DNA from: Saccoglossus kowalevskii
Lineage: Eukaryota > Hemichordata > Enteropneusta > Harrimaniidae
Assembly: GCF_000003605.2 (NCBI RefSeq)
Contig: NW_003125589.1
Location: 1-48,160, forward strand
Length of the DNA: 48,160 nucleotides
Reading direction: 5' to 3'
In this document: positions 10,285 to 21,475 of the stretch, one piece after another
How positions within the stretch are numbered: position 1 is the stretch's first letter
How the letters are laid out: every line of letters begins with the position of its first letter
Translations under genes and position numbers: made by a program
The notes under the pieces: model-generated
Told to the model about the DNA's origin: nothing
The model's input: only the letters and a program-made list of their open reading frames with translations
Databases searched by the model: none

Positions 10285-12545
10285 GAACACCATGTTCACT
10301 AGACCTTAAGCAGTACTAAACAGTACAAATGCTCTGAACACTTTGTTCTCTAGACCTTAAGCAGTTACTAATCAGTACGAACTGGTGAACACCTTGATCT
10401 CTAGACCTTAAGCAGTTACTAAGCAGTACAAACTGGTCTGAACACCTTGTTCTCTAGACCTGAAGCAGTTACTAAGCAGTACAATCTAATCTGAACACCT
10501 TGTTCTCTAGACCTTAAGAAGTTACTAAGTAGTACAAACTGGTCTGAACACTTTTTTTTCTCTAGACGTTAAGCAGTTACTAAACAATACAAACTGGTCT
10601 GAACACCTTGTACTCTAGACCTTAAGCAGTTACGAAACAGTACAAACTGCTCTGAACACCATGTTCTTTAGACCTTAAGCAGTTACAAAACCGTACAAAC
10701 TGCTCTGAATACCTTGTTTTCTAGACCTTAAGCAGTTACTAAACAGTACGAACTGGTCTGAACACCTTGTTCTCTAGAGCTTAAGCAGTTACTAAGCAGT
10801 ACAAACTGGTCTGAACACCTTGTTCTCTAGACCTTAAGCAGTTACTAAACAGTACAAACTGGTCTGAACATCTTGTTCTCTAGACCTTAAGCAGTTACTA
10901 AGCAGTACAAACTGGTCTGAACACATTGTTCTCTAGACCTTAAGCAGTTACTAAAAAGTACAATCTGGTCTGAACACCTTGTTCTCTAGGCCTTAAGCAG
11001 ATACTAAGCAGTACGAACTGGTTTGAACACTTTGTTCCCTAGACCTTAAGCAGTTACTAAACAGTACAAACTGGTCTGAACACCTTGTTGTCTATACCTT
11101 AAGCAGTTATTAAGCAGTACAAACTGGTTTGAACACTTTTTTCGTTAGACGTTAAGCAGTTACTAAACAGTACAAACTGGTCTGAACACCTTGTTCTCTA
11201 TACCTTAAGCAGTTATTAAGCAGTACAATCTGGTCTGAACACCTTGTTCTCTAGACCTTAAGCAGTTGCTAAACAGTACAAACTGGTCTGAACACCATGT
11301 TCTCTTGACCTTAAGCAGTTACACAACAGTACAAACTAGTCTGAACACCTTGTTCCCTAGACCTTAAGCAGTTACTAACCAGTACAAACTGCTCTGAACA
11401 CCTTGTTCTCTAGACCTTAAGCAGTTACTAAACAGTACGAACTGGTCTGAACACCTTGTTCTCTAGACCTTAATCAGTTACTAAGCAGTACAAACTGGTC
11501 TGAACACCTTGTTCTGTAGGCCTTAAGCAGTTACTAAACAGTACAAACTGGTCTGAACACCTTGTTCTCTAGACCATAAGCAGTATAAACTGTTCAGAAC
11601 ACCTTGTTCTCTAGACCTTAAGCAGTTACTAGGCAGTACAAACTGGTCTGAACACCTTTTTCTCTAGACCTTAAGCAGTTAGTAAGCAGTACAAACTGGT
11701 CTGAACATCTTGTTCTCTAGACCTTAAGCAGTTACTAAGCAGTACAAAGTGGTCTGAACACATTGTTCTCTAGACCTTAAGCAGTTACTAAAAAGTACAA
11801 ACTGGTCTGAACACCTTGTTCTCTAGGCCTTAAGCAGATACTAAGCAGTACGAACTGGTTTGAACACTTTGTTCCCTAGACCTTAAGCAGTTACTAAACA
11901 GTACAAACTGGTCGAACACCTTGTTGTCTATACCTTAATCAGTTATTAAGCAGTACAAACTGGTTTGAACACTTTTTTCGTTAGACGTTAAGCAGTTACT
12001 AAACAGTACAAACTGGTCTGAACACCTTGTTCTCTATACCTTAAGCAGTTATTAAGCAGTACAATCTGGTCTGAACACCTTGTTCTCTAGACCTTAAGCA
12101 GTTGCTAAACAGTACAAACTGGTCTGAACACCATGTTCTCTTGACCTTAAGCAGTTACTCAACAGTACAAACTAGTCTGAACACCTTGTTCCCTAGACCT
12201 TAAGCAGTTACTAACCAGTACAAACTGGTCTGAACACCTTGTTCTCTAGACCTTAAGCAGTTACAAAACAGTACAAACTGGTCTGAACACCTTTTTTCTA
12301 GACCTTAATCAGTTACTAAACAGTACAAACTGCTCTGAACACCTTGTTCTCTAGACCTTAAGCAGTTACTAAACAGTACGAACTGGTCTGAACACCTTGT
12401 TCTCTTGACCTTAAGCAGTTACTAAGCAGTACAAACTGGTCTGAACACCTTGTTCTGAAGGCCTTAAGCAGTTACTAAACAGTACAAACTGGTCTGAACA
12501 CCTTGTTCTCTAGACCATAAGCAGTATAAACTGTTCAGAACACCT
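10285..12545 (+). repeat. Long block E, copy 1 (copy at 28.15-30.52 kb)
   Basis: About 2.3 kb matches 28,146-30,515. Anchors ATCAGTACGAACTGGTGAAC (10,371/28,234), ACGTT (10,566/28,429) and TTCGTTAGAC (11,141/29,004) all give an offset of 17,863 bp. Downstream the offset becomes 17,969 (TTCGTTAG 11,977/29,946) because this copy has lost exactly two monomers (106 bp) after about 11,390. Inside the block is a local tandem repeat: TTCGTTAGAC recurs after 836 bp here and after 942 bp in the distant copy (16 and 18 monomers, each minus 12 bp). Both contain an 11-bp internal deletion monomer, GACCATAAGCAGTATAAA. Confidence 0.87.
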
Positions 12546-13430
12546 TGTTCTCTAGACCTTAAGCAGTTACTAGGCAGTACAAACTGGTCTGAACACCTTT
12601 TTCTCTAGACCTTAAGCAGTTACTAAGCAGTACAAACTGGTCTGAACATCTTGTTCTCTAGACCTTAAGCAGTTACTAAGCAGTACAAACTGGTCTGAAC
12701 ACATTGTTTTCTAGACCTTAAGCAGTTACTAAGCAGTATAAACTGTTCAGAACATCTTGTTCTCTAGACTTTAAGCAGTTACTAGGCAGTACAAACTGGT
12801 CTGAACACCTTGTTCTCTGGACCTTAAGCAGTTACTAAGCAGTACAAACTGGTCTGAACATCTTGTTCTCTAGACCTTACCAGTTACTAAGCAGTACAAC
12901 TGGTCTGACACTTTGTTATCTAGACTTAAGCAGTTACTAAACAGTACAAACTGGTCTGAACACATTGTTCTCTAGACTTAAGCAGTTACTAAGCAGTACA
13001 AACTGGTCTGAACACTTGTTCTCTAGCCCTTAAGCAGTTACGAAACAGTACAAACTGGTCTGAACACCATGTTCTCTAGACCTTAAGCAGTTACAAAACA
13101 GTACAAACTGCTCTGAACACCTTGTTCTCTAGACCTTAAGCAGTTACTAAACAGTACGAACTGGTCTGAACACCTTGTTCTCTAGACTTTAAGCAGATAC
13201 TAAACAGTACAAACTGGTCTGAACACCTTGTTCTCTAGACCTTAAGCAGTTATAAAACAGTACAAAATGGTCTGAACACCTTGTTCTCTAGACTTTAATC
13301 AGTTATTAAACAGTACAAACTGGTCTGAACACATTGTTATCTAGGCCTTAAGCAGTTACTAAACAGTACAAACTGGTCTGAACACCTTGTTCACTAGACC
13401 TTAAGCAGTAACTAAGCAGTACAAACTGGT
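12546..13430 (+). repeat. Mixed monomers including an indel-rich stretch
   Basis: Diverse satellite monomers with no other element. From about 12,875 to 13,030 there is a cluster of one-base losses in short runs (ACCTTACCAG, GTACAACTGG, TCTGACAC, AGACTTAAG twice, GAACACTTG) that disrupts the 53-bp phase. The flanks are regular. Confidence 0.7.
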
Positions 13431-14240
13431 CTGAACACCTTGTTCTCTAGATCTGAAGCAGTTACTAAGCAGTACAAACTAATCTGAACACCTTGTTCTC
13501 TAGACCTTAAGAAGTTACTAAGCAGTACAAACTGGTCTGAACACTTTTTTCTCTAGACGTTAAGCAGTTACTAAACAATACAAACTGGTCTGAACACCTT
13601 GTTCTGTAGACCTGAAGCAGTTACTAAGCAGTACAAACTGGTCTGAACACCTTGTTCTCTAGACCTTAAGCAGTTACTAAACAGTACGAACTGGTCTGAA
13701 CACCTTGTTCTCTAGAGCTTAAGCAGTTACTAAGCAGTACAACTGGACTGAACACCTTATCTCTAGACCTTAAGCAGTTACTAAACAGTACAAACTGGTC
13801 TGAACACCTTGTTCTCTAGACCTTAAGCAGTTACTAAACAGTACAAACTGGTCTGAACACTTTGTTCTCTAGACCTTAAGCAGTTACTAAGCAGTATAAA
13901 CTGTTCAGAACACCTTGATCTCTAAACCTTAAGCAGTTACTAGGCAGTACAAACTGGTCTGAACACCTTTTTCTCTAGACCTTAAGCAGTTACTAAGCAG
14001 TACAAACTGGTCTGAACATCTTGATCTCTAGACCTTAAGCAGTTACTAAGCAGTACAAACTGGTCTGAACACCTTGTTCTCTAGACCTTAAGCAGTTACT
14101 AAAAAGTACAAACTGGTCTGAACACCTTGTTCTCTAGGCCTTAAGCAGTTACTAAGCAGTACAAACTGGTCTGAACACCTTGTTCCCTAGACTTTAAGCA
14201 GTTACTATACAGGACAAACTGGTCTGAACACCTTGTTGTC
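13430..14240 (+). repeat. T-run block F, divergent copy 1
   Basis: The ordered series GATCTGAAG, CTAATCTGAAC, CTTAAGAAG, a T-run with GACGTTAAG and AACAATAC, AGAGCTTAAG, ACAACTGGACTGAAC with CTTATCTC, TATAAACTGTTCAGAAC with GATCTCTAAACC, CCTTTTTCTC and AACATCTTGATC defines block F. Related copies are at about 17,560-18,680, 21,476-22,870, 39,405-40,800 and 42,530-43,923. GATCTCTAAA anchors are at 13,917, 17,825, 22,174, 40,152 and 43,227. Confidence 0.75.
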
Positions 14241-15120
14241 TTGACCTTTCCGCTATTACTAAGCAGTACAAACTGGTATGAACACTTTTTCTCTAGACTT
14301 AAGCAGTTACTAAGCAGTACAAACTGGTCAGAACACTTGTCCTCTAGACTTAAGCAGTTACTAAGCAGTACAGACTGGTCAGAACACTTTGTTCTCTAGA
14401 CTTAAACAGTTACTAAGCAGTACAAACTGGTCTGAACACCTTGTTCTCTAGACCTTAAGCAGTTACTAAACAGTACAAACTGGTCTGAACACCTTTTTCT
14501 CCAGACCTTAAGCAGTTACTAAGCAGTACAGACTGGTATGAACACCTTGTTCTCTAGACCTTAAGCAGTTACTAAACAGTACAAACTGGTCTGAACACCT
14601 TGTTCTCTAGACCTTAAGCAGTTACTAAACAGTACAAACTGGTCTGAACACCTTGTTCACTAGACCTTAAGCAGTTACTAAACAGTACAAACTGGTCTGA
14701 ACACCTTGCTCTCTAGACCTTAAGCAGTTACTAAGCAGTACAAACTGGTCTGAACACCTTGTTCTCTAGACCTTAAGCAGTTACTAAACAGTACAAACTG
14801 GTCTGAACACCTTGCTCTCTAGACCTTAAGCAGTTACTAAGCAGTAGAAACTGGTCTGAACACCTTGTTCTCTAGACCTTAAGCAGTTACTAAGCAGTAC
14901 TAACTGGTCTGAACACCTTGTTCTCTAGACCTTAAGCAGTTACTAAGCAGTACAAACTGGTCTGAACACCTTGTTCTCTAGACCTTAAGCAGTTACTAAA
15001 CAGTACAAACTGGTCTGAACACCGTGTTCTCTATACCTTAAGCAGTTACTAAGCAGTACAAACTGGTCTGAACACCGTGTTCTTCAGACCTTAAGCAGTT
15101 ACTAAGCAGTACAAACTGGT
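14241..15120 (+). repeat. Mixed monomers, partly consensus-like
   Basis: The first 170 bp are degenerate (TTTCCGCTATTAC near 14,250 and one-base losses AGACTTAAG and GAACACTTG). From about 14,430 the monomers return to near-consensus. No non-satellite sequence is present. Confidence 0.7.
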
Positions 15121-16745
15121 CTGAACACCGTGTTCTTCAGACCTTAAGCAGTTACTAAGCAGTACAAACTGGTCTGACACCGTGTTCTTCAGACCTTAAG
15201 CAGTTACTAAGCAGTACAAACTGGTCTGACACCGTGTTCTTCAGACCTTAGCAGTTACTAGCAGTACAAACTGGTCTGACACCTTGTTCTCTAGACCTTA
15301 AGCAGTTACTAAACATTACAAACTGGTCTGAACACCTAGTTCTCTAGACCTTAAGCAGTTACTAAGCAGTACAAACTGGTTTGAACACCTTGTTCTCTAG
15401 ACCTTAAGCAGTTACTAAGCAGTACAAACTGGTCTGAACACCTTGTTCTCTAGACCTTAATCAGTTATTAAACAGTACAAACTGGTCTGAACACCTTGTT
15501 CTCTAGACCTTAAGCAGTTACTAAGCAGTACAAACTGGTCTGAACACCTTGTTCCCTAGACCTTAAGCAGTTACTAAACAGTACAAACTGGTCTGAACAC
15601 CTTGTTCTCTAGAACTTAAGCAGTTACTAAGCAGTACAAACTGGTCTGAACACCTTGTTCTCTAGACCTTAAGCAGTTACTAAGCAGTACAAACTGGTCT
15701 GAACACTTTTTTCTCTAGACCTTAAGCAGATACTAAACAGTACAAACTGCTCTGAACACTTTGTTCTCTAGACCTTAAGCAGTTACTAAACAGTACGAAC
15801 TGGTCTGAACACCTTGTTCTCTAGACCTTAAGCAGTTACTAAGCAGTACAAACTGGTCTGAACACCGTGTTCTCTAGACCTTAAGCAATTACTAAACAGT
15901 ACAAACTGGTCTGAACACCTTGTTCTCTAGACCTTAAGCAGTTACTAAACATTACAAACTGGTCTGAACACCTAGTTCTCTAGACCTTAAGCAGTTACTA
16001 AGCAGTACAAACTGGTTTGAACACCTTGTTCTCTAGACCTTAAGCAGTTACTAAGCAGTACAAACTGGTCTGAACACCTTGTTCTCTAGACCTTAAGCAG
16101 TTACTAAACAGTACAAACTGGTCTGAACACCTTGTTCTCTAGGCCTTAAGCAGTTACTAAACAGTACAAACTGGTCTGAACACCTTGTTCTCTAGACCTT
16201 AAGCAGTTACAAAGCAGTACAAACTGGTCTGAACACTATTTTCTCTAGACCTTAATCAATTACTAAACAGTACAAACTGGTTTGAACACCATGTTCTCTA
16301 GACCTTAAGCAGTTATAAAACAGTACAAACTGCTCTGAACACCTTGTTCTCTAGACCTGAAGCAGTTACTAAACAGTACAAACTGGTCTGAACACCTTGT
16401 TCTCTAGACCTTAAGCAGTTACTAAACAGTACAAACTGGTCTGAACACCTTGTTCTCTAGGCCTTAAGCAGTTACTAAACAGTACAAACTGGTCTGAACA
16501 CCTTGTTCTCTAAACCTTAAGCAGTTACTAAACAGTACGAACTGGTCTGAACACCTTGTTCTCTATACCTTAAGCAGTTACTAAACATTACAAACTGGTC
16601 TGAACACCTAGTTCTCTAGACCTTAAGCAGTTACTAAGCAGTACAAACTGGTTTGAACACCTTGTTCTCCAGACCTTAAGCAGTTACTAAGCAGTACAAA
16701 CTGGTCTGACACCTTGTTATCTAGACCTTAAGCAGTTACTAACAG
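15121..16745 (+). repeat. 636-bp (12-mer) periodic segment marked by CATTAC/CCTAGTTC monomers
   Basis: The distinctive pair TAAACATTACAAACTGG followed by AACACCTAGTTCTC occurs at about 15,314, 15,950 and 16,586, spaced exactly 636 bp (12 monomers) twice. The following GGTTTGAACACC monomer is shared by all three, while monomers between markers are only partly conserved, so this is an older or edited 12-mer. The same marker recurs near 46,385 and 46,492. One-base deletions cluster at 15,170-15,285 and 16,700-16,745. Confidence 0.75.
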
Positions 16746-17560
16746 TACAAACTGGTCTCAACACCTTGTTCTCTAGACCTTAAGCAGTTACTAAAAAGTA
16801 CAAACTGGTCTGAACACCTTGTTCTCTAGGCCTTAAGCAGTTACTAAGCAGTACAAACTGGTCTGAACACCTTGTTCCCTAGACCTTAAGCAGTTACTAA
16901 ACAGTACAAACTGATCTGAACACCTTGTTGTCTAGACCTTAAGCAGTTACTAAGCAGTACAAACTGGTCTGAACACTTTTTTCTCTAGATGTTAAGCAGT
17001 TACTAAACAGTACAAACTGGTCTGAACACCTTTTTCTCTAGACCTTAAGCAGTTACTAAGCAGTACAAACTGGTCTGAACACCTTGTTCTCTAGACCTTA
17101 AGCAGTTGCTAAACAGTACAAACTGGTCTCAACACCATGTTCTCTAGACCTTTAGCAGTTACTCAACAGTACAAACTAGTCTGAACACTTTGTTCTCTAG
17201 ACCTTAAGCAGTTACTAACCAGTACAAACTGGTCTGAACACCTTGTTCTCTAGACCTTAAGCAGTTACAAAACAGTACAAACTGGTCTGAACACCTTTTC
17301 TATAGACCTTAATCAGTTACTAAACAGTACAAACTGCTCTGAACACCTTGTTCTCTAGACCTTAAGCAGTTACTAAACAGTACGAACTGGTCTGAACACC
17401 TTGTTCTCTAGACCTTAAGCAGTTACTAAGCAGTACAAACTGGTCTGAGCACCTTGTTCTCTAGGCTTTAAGCAGTTACTAACAGTACAAACTGGTCTGC
17501 ACACCTTGTTCTCTAGACCTTAAGGCAGTTACTAAGCACTACAAACTGGTCTGAACATCT
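16746..17560 (+). repeat. Mixed monomers ending in a relative of block A
   Basis: From about 17,127 the order TTAGCAGTTACTC, CTAACCAG, TTACAAAACAG, ACCTTTTCTATAG, GCTCTG and TACGAAC matches the start of the window and 27.4 kb (TTTCTAT at 17,297 against 27,575, offset 10,278). It differs in several bases (CTATAG here, CTATGG there), so it is the most diverged of the three block A copies. Confidence 0.7.
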
Positions 17561-18680
17561 TGTTCTCTAGACCTGAAGCAGTTACTAAGCAGTACAAACT
17601 GGTCTGAACACCTTGTTCTCTAGACCTTAAGCAGTTACTAAACAGTACGAACTAGTCTGAACACCTTGTTCTCTAGAGCTTAAGCAGTTACTAAGCAGTA
17701 CAGCTGGACTGAACACCTTATCTCTAGACCTTAAGCAGTTACTAAACAGTACAAACTGGTCTGAACACCTTGTTCTCTAGACCTTAAGCAGTTACTAAGC
17801 AGTATAAACTGTTCAGAACACCTTGATCTCTAAACCTTAAGCAGTTACTCGGCAGTACAAACTGGTCTGAACACCTTTTTCTCTAGACCTTAAGCAGTTA
17901 CTAAGCAGTACAAACTGGTCTGAACATCTTGATCTCTAGACCTTAAGCAGTTACTAAGCATTACAAACTGGTCTGAACACCTTGTTCTCTAGACCTTAAG
18001 CTGTTACTAAAAAGTACAAACTGGACTGAACACCTTGTTCTCTAGGCCTTAAGCAGTTACTAAGCAGTACAAACTGGTCTGAACACCTTGTTCCCTAGAC
18101 TTTAAGCAGTTACTAAACAGTACAAACTGGTCTGAACACCTTGTTGTCTAGACCTTAAGCAGTTACTAAGCAGTACAAACTGGTTTGAACACATTTTTCT
18201 CTAGACATTAAGCAGTTACTAAACAGTACAAACTGGTCTGAACACCTTGTTCTCTAGACTTTAAGCAGTTACTAAGCAGTACAAACTGGTCTGAACACCT
18301 TGTTCTCTAGACCTTAAGCCGTTGCTAAACAGTACAAACTGGTCTGAACACCATGTTATCTAGACCTTAAGCAGTTACACAACAGTACAAACTAGTCTGA
18401 ACACCTTGTTCTCTAGACCTTAAGCAGTTACTAAACAGTACGAACTGGTCTGAACACCTTGTTCTCTAGACCTTAAGCAGTTACTAAGCAGTACAAACTG
18501 TTCTTAACACCTTGTTCTCTAGGCCTTAAGCAGTTACTAAACAGTACAAACTGGTCTGAACACCTCGTTCTCTAGACCATAAGCAGTTACTAAGCACTAC
18601 AAACTGGTCTGAACACCTTGTTCTCTAGACCTGAAGCAGTTACTAAGCAGTACAAACTAATCTGAACAGCTTGTTCTCTA
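17561..18680 (+). repeat. T-run block F, copy 2
   Basis: Copy of the block F series: AGAGCTTAAG, CAGCTGGACTGAAC/CTTATCTC, GATCTCTAAACC (17,825), AACATCTTGATC, CTAAAAAGTAC, TTCCCTAGACTTTAAG, TTGTTGTCTAG, a T-rich monomer, then TTGCTAAACAG, CACAACAG and CTAGTCTG. It lies 4,349 bp before the next copy's GATCTCTAAA anchor. Confidence 0.75.
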
Positions 18681-19106
18681 GACCTTAAGCAGTTACTAAG
18701 CAGTACAAACTGGTCTAAACACCTTGTTCTCTAGACCTTAATCAGTTACTAAACAGTACAAACTGCTCTGAACACCTTGTTCTCTGGACCTTAAGCAGTT
18801 ACTAAACAGTACGAACTGGTCTGAACACCTTGTTCTCTAGACGATAAGCAGTTACTAAGCAGTACAAACTGGTCTGAACACCTTGTTCTCTAGACCTTAA
18901 GCAGTTACTAAACAGTACAAACTGGTCTGAATACCTTGTTCTCTTGACCTTAAGCAGTTACTAAGCAGTACAAACTGGTCTGAACACCATGTTCTCTAGA
19001 CCTTAAGCAGTTACTAAACAGTACAAACTGGTCTGAACACCTTGTTCTCTAGGCCTTAAGCAGTTGCTAAACAGTACAAACTGGTCTGAACACCTTGTTC
19101 TCTAGA
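18681..19106 (+). repeat. Mixed near-consensus monomers
   Basis: Eight monomers of ordinary satellite, with GAATACCTTGTTCTCTTGACC and TTGCTAAACAG variants seen elsewhere. Nothing else was found here. Confidence 0.7.
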
Positions 19107-19900
19107 CCATAAGCAGTTACTAAGCACTACAAACTGGTCTGAACACCTTGTTCTCTAGACCTTAAGCAGTTACGAAACAGTACAAACTGGTCTGAACACC
19201 TTGTTCTCTAGACCTTAAGCAGTTACAAAACAGTACAAACTGGTCTGAACACTTTGTTCTCTAGACCTTAATCAGTTATTAAAAAGTACAAACTGCTCTG
19301 AACACCTTGTTCTCTAGACATTAAGCAGTTATTAAACAGTACGAACTGGTCTGAACACCTTGTTCTCTAGACCTTAAGCAGTTACTAAGCAGTACAAACT
19401 GGTCTGAACACCTTGTTATCTAGGCCTTAAGCAGTTACTAAACAGTACAAACTGGTCTGAACACCTTGTTCTCTAGACCTTAAGCAGTTACTAAGCAGTA
19501 CAAACTGGACTGAACACCTTGTTCTCTAGACCTGAAGCAGTTACTAAGCAGTACAAACTAATCTGAACACCTTGTTCTCTAGACCTTTAAGCAGTTACAA
19601 AACCGTACAAACTGCTCTGAACACCTTGTTCTCTAGACCTTAAGCAGTTACTAAACAGTACAAACTGGTCTGAATACCTTGTTCTCTAGACCTTAAGCAG
19701 TTGCTAAACAGTACAAACTGGTCTGAACACCTTGTTCTCTAGACCATAAGCAGTTACTAAGCACTACAAACTGGTCTGAACACCTTGTTCTCTAGACCTG
19801 AAGCAGTTAATAAGTAGTACAAACTAATCTGAACACCTTGTTCTCTAGACCTTAAGCAGTTACTAAGCAGTACGAACTGGTTTGAACACTTTGTTCCCTA
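19107..19900 (+). repeat. 27-mer-spaced block G, copy 1
   Basis: Ordered variants GACCATAAG with CACTAC, TTACGAAAC, TTACAAAAC, ATTAAAAAGTAC, GACATTAAGCAGTTATT, TTATCTAGG, the one-base-longer GACCTTTAAG, AAACCGTAC, TTGCTAAAC and GTTAATAAGTAGTAC. They recur at 20,543-21,336 (offset 1,436 bp) and 46,791-47,560 (offset 27,684 bp). Anchors: GACCATAAG at 19,107/20,543/46,791 and CCTTTAAG at 19,584/21,020/47,268. Confidence 0.87.
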
Positions 19901-20169
19901 GACCTTAAGCAGTTACCAAACAGTACAAACTGGTCTGAACACCTTGTTGTCTATACCTTAATCAGTTATTAAACAGTACAAACTGCTCTGAACACCTTGT
20001 TCTCTAGACCATAAGCAGTTACTAATCAGTACAAACTGGACTGAACACTTTTTTCTCTAGACGTTAAGCAGTTACTAAACAATACAAACTGGTCTGAACA
20101 CCTTGTTCTCTAGACCTGAAGCAGTTACTAAGCAGTACAAACTGGTCTGAACACCTTGTTCTCTAGACC

Positions 20170-20470
20170 TTAAGCAGTTACGAAACAGTACAAACTGCTC
20201 TGAACACCATGTTCTTTAGACCTTAAACAGTTACAAAACCGTACAAACTGGTCTGAATACCTTGGTTCTCTAGACCTTAAGCAGTTGCTAAACAGTACAA
20301 ACTGGTCTGAAACACCTTGTTCTCTAGGACCATAAGCAGTTACTAGCACTACAAACTGGGTCTGAAACACCTTGTTCTCTAGACCTGAAGCAGTTAATAA
20401 GTAGTACAAACTAATCTGAACACCTTGTTCTCTAGACCTTAAGCAGTTACTAAGCAGTACAAACTGGTCT
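20170..20470 (+). repeat. Indel-rich partial copy of the end of block G
   Basis: This stretch repeats the end of block G (AAACCGTAC, GAATACC, TTGCTAAACAG, GACCATAAG, CACTAC, GTTAATAAGTAGTAC) but with extra single bases in homopolymers: CTTGGTTC, CTGAAACACC twice, CTAGGACC and CTGGGTCTG, plus one loss (TTACTAGCAC). Two or three consecutive units become about 54 bp long. As a result one minus-strand frame (20,170-20,409) stays open for 79 codons, encoding an 18-residue repeat around SDQFV and NCLRS. This is a by-product of the indels, not a gene. Confidence 0.8.
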
Positions 20471-20542
20471 GAACACCTTGTTCTGTAGGCCTTAAGCAGT
20501 TACTAAACAGTACAAACTGGTCTGAACACCTTGTTCTCTAGA

Positions 20543-21336
20543 CCATAAGCAGTTACTAAGCACTACAAACTGGTCTGAACACCTTGTTCTCTAGACCTTA
20601 AGCAGTTACGAAACAGTACAAACTGGTCTGAACACCTTGTTCTCTAGACCTTAAGCAGTTACAGAACAGTACAAACTGGTCTGAACACTTTGTTCTCTAG
20701 ACCTTAATCAGTTATTAAACAGTACAAACTGCTCTGAACACCTTGTTCTCTAGACATTAAGCAGTTATTAAACAGTACGAACTGGTCTGAACACCTTGTT
20801 CTCTAGACCTTAAGCAGTTACTAAGCAGTACAAACTGGTCTGAACACCTTGTTATCTAGGCCTTAAGCAGTTACTAAACAGTACAAACTGGTCTGAACAC
20901 CTTGTTCTCTAGACCTTAAGCAGTTACTAAGCAGTACAAACTGGTCTGAACACCTTGTTCTCTAGACCTGAAGCAGTTACTAAGCAGTACAAACTAATCT
21001 GAACACCTTGTTCTCTAGACCTTTAAGCAGTTACAAAACCGTACAAACTGCTCTGAACACCTTGTTCTCTAGACCTTAAGCAGTTACTAAACAGTACAAA
21101 CTGGTCTGAATACCTTGTTCTCTAGACCTTAAGCAGTTGCTAAACAGTACAAACTGGTCTGAACACCTTGTTCTCTAGACCATAAGCAGTTACTAAGCAC
21201 TACAAACTGGTCTGAACACCTTGTTCTCTAGACCTGAAGCAGTTAATAAGTAGTACAAACTAGTCTGAACACCTTGTTCTCTAGACCTTAAGCAGTTACT
21301 AAGCAGTACGAACTGGTTTGAACACTTTGTTCTCTA
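20543..21336 (+). repeat. 27-mer-spaced block G, copy 2
   Basis: Copy of 19,107-19,900, with small differences such as TTACAGAACAG near 20,665 and CTAGTCTG near 21,260. It matches 46,791-47,560 at an exact 26,248-bp offset at both ends, so copies 2 and 3 have kept identical length. Confidence 0.87.
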
Positions 21337-21475
21337 GACCTTAAGCAGTTACTAACAGTACAAACTGGTCTGAACACCTTGTTGTCTATACCTTAAGCAG
21401 TTATTAAGCAGTACAAACTGGTTTGACACTTTTTTCGTTAGACGTTAGCAGTTACTAAACAGTACAAACTGGTCT
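21337..21475 (+). repeat. Short indel-rich junction
   Basis: Four one-base changes fall within about 130 bp (CTAACAGTAC, GTTTGACACT, GACGTTAGCAG, GAAGAACTTTG) between block G and block F. It includes a TTCGTTAGACG monomer, otherwise found only in block E. Confidence 0.65.

Noticed and set aside
11141..11156. CENP-B box in the TTCGTTAGACGTTAAG variant (also near 11,977, 21,434, 29,004, 29,946)
   Set aside because: It begins TTCG with A in the right place, but the required CGGG at the 3' side is absent.
14241..14275. Possible foreign insertion at TTTCCGCTATTAC
   Set aside because: It still aligns base for base to the monomer (GACCTTAAGCAGTTAC) with substitutions, so it is a degenerate unit, not an insertion.
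20170..20409. Minus-strand open frame of 79 codons with an internal 18-residue repeat (SDQFV ... NCLRS)
   Set aside because: It is translated satellite. It stays open only because one-base insertions make neighbouring units about 54 bp, a multiple of three; the same monomers elsewhere are closed. There is no domain, and no promoter or other gene signal independent of the repeat.
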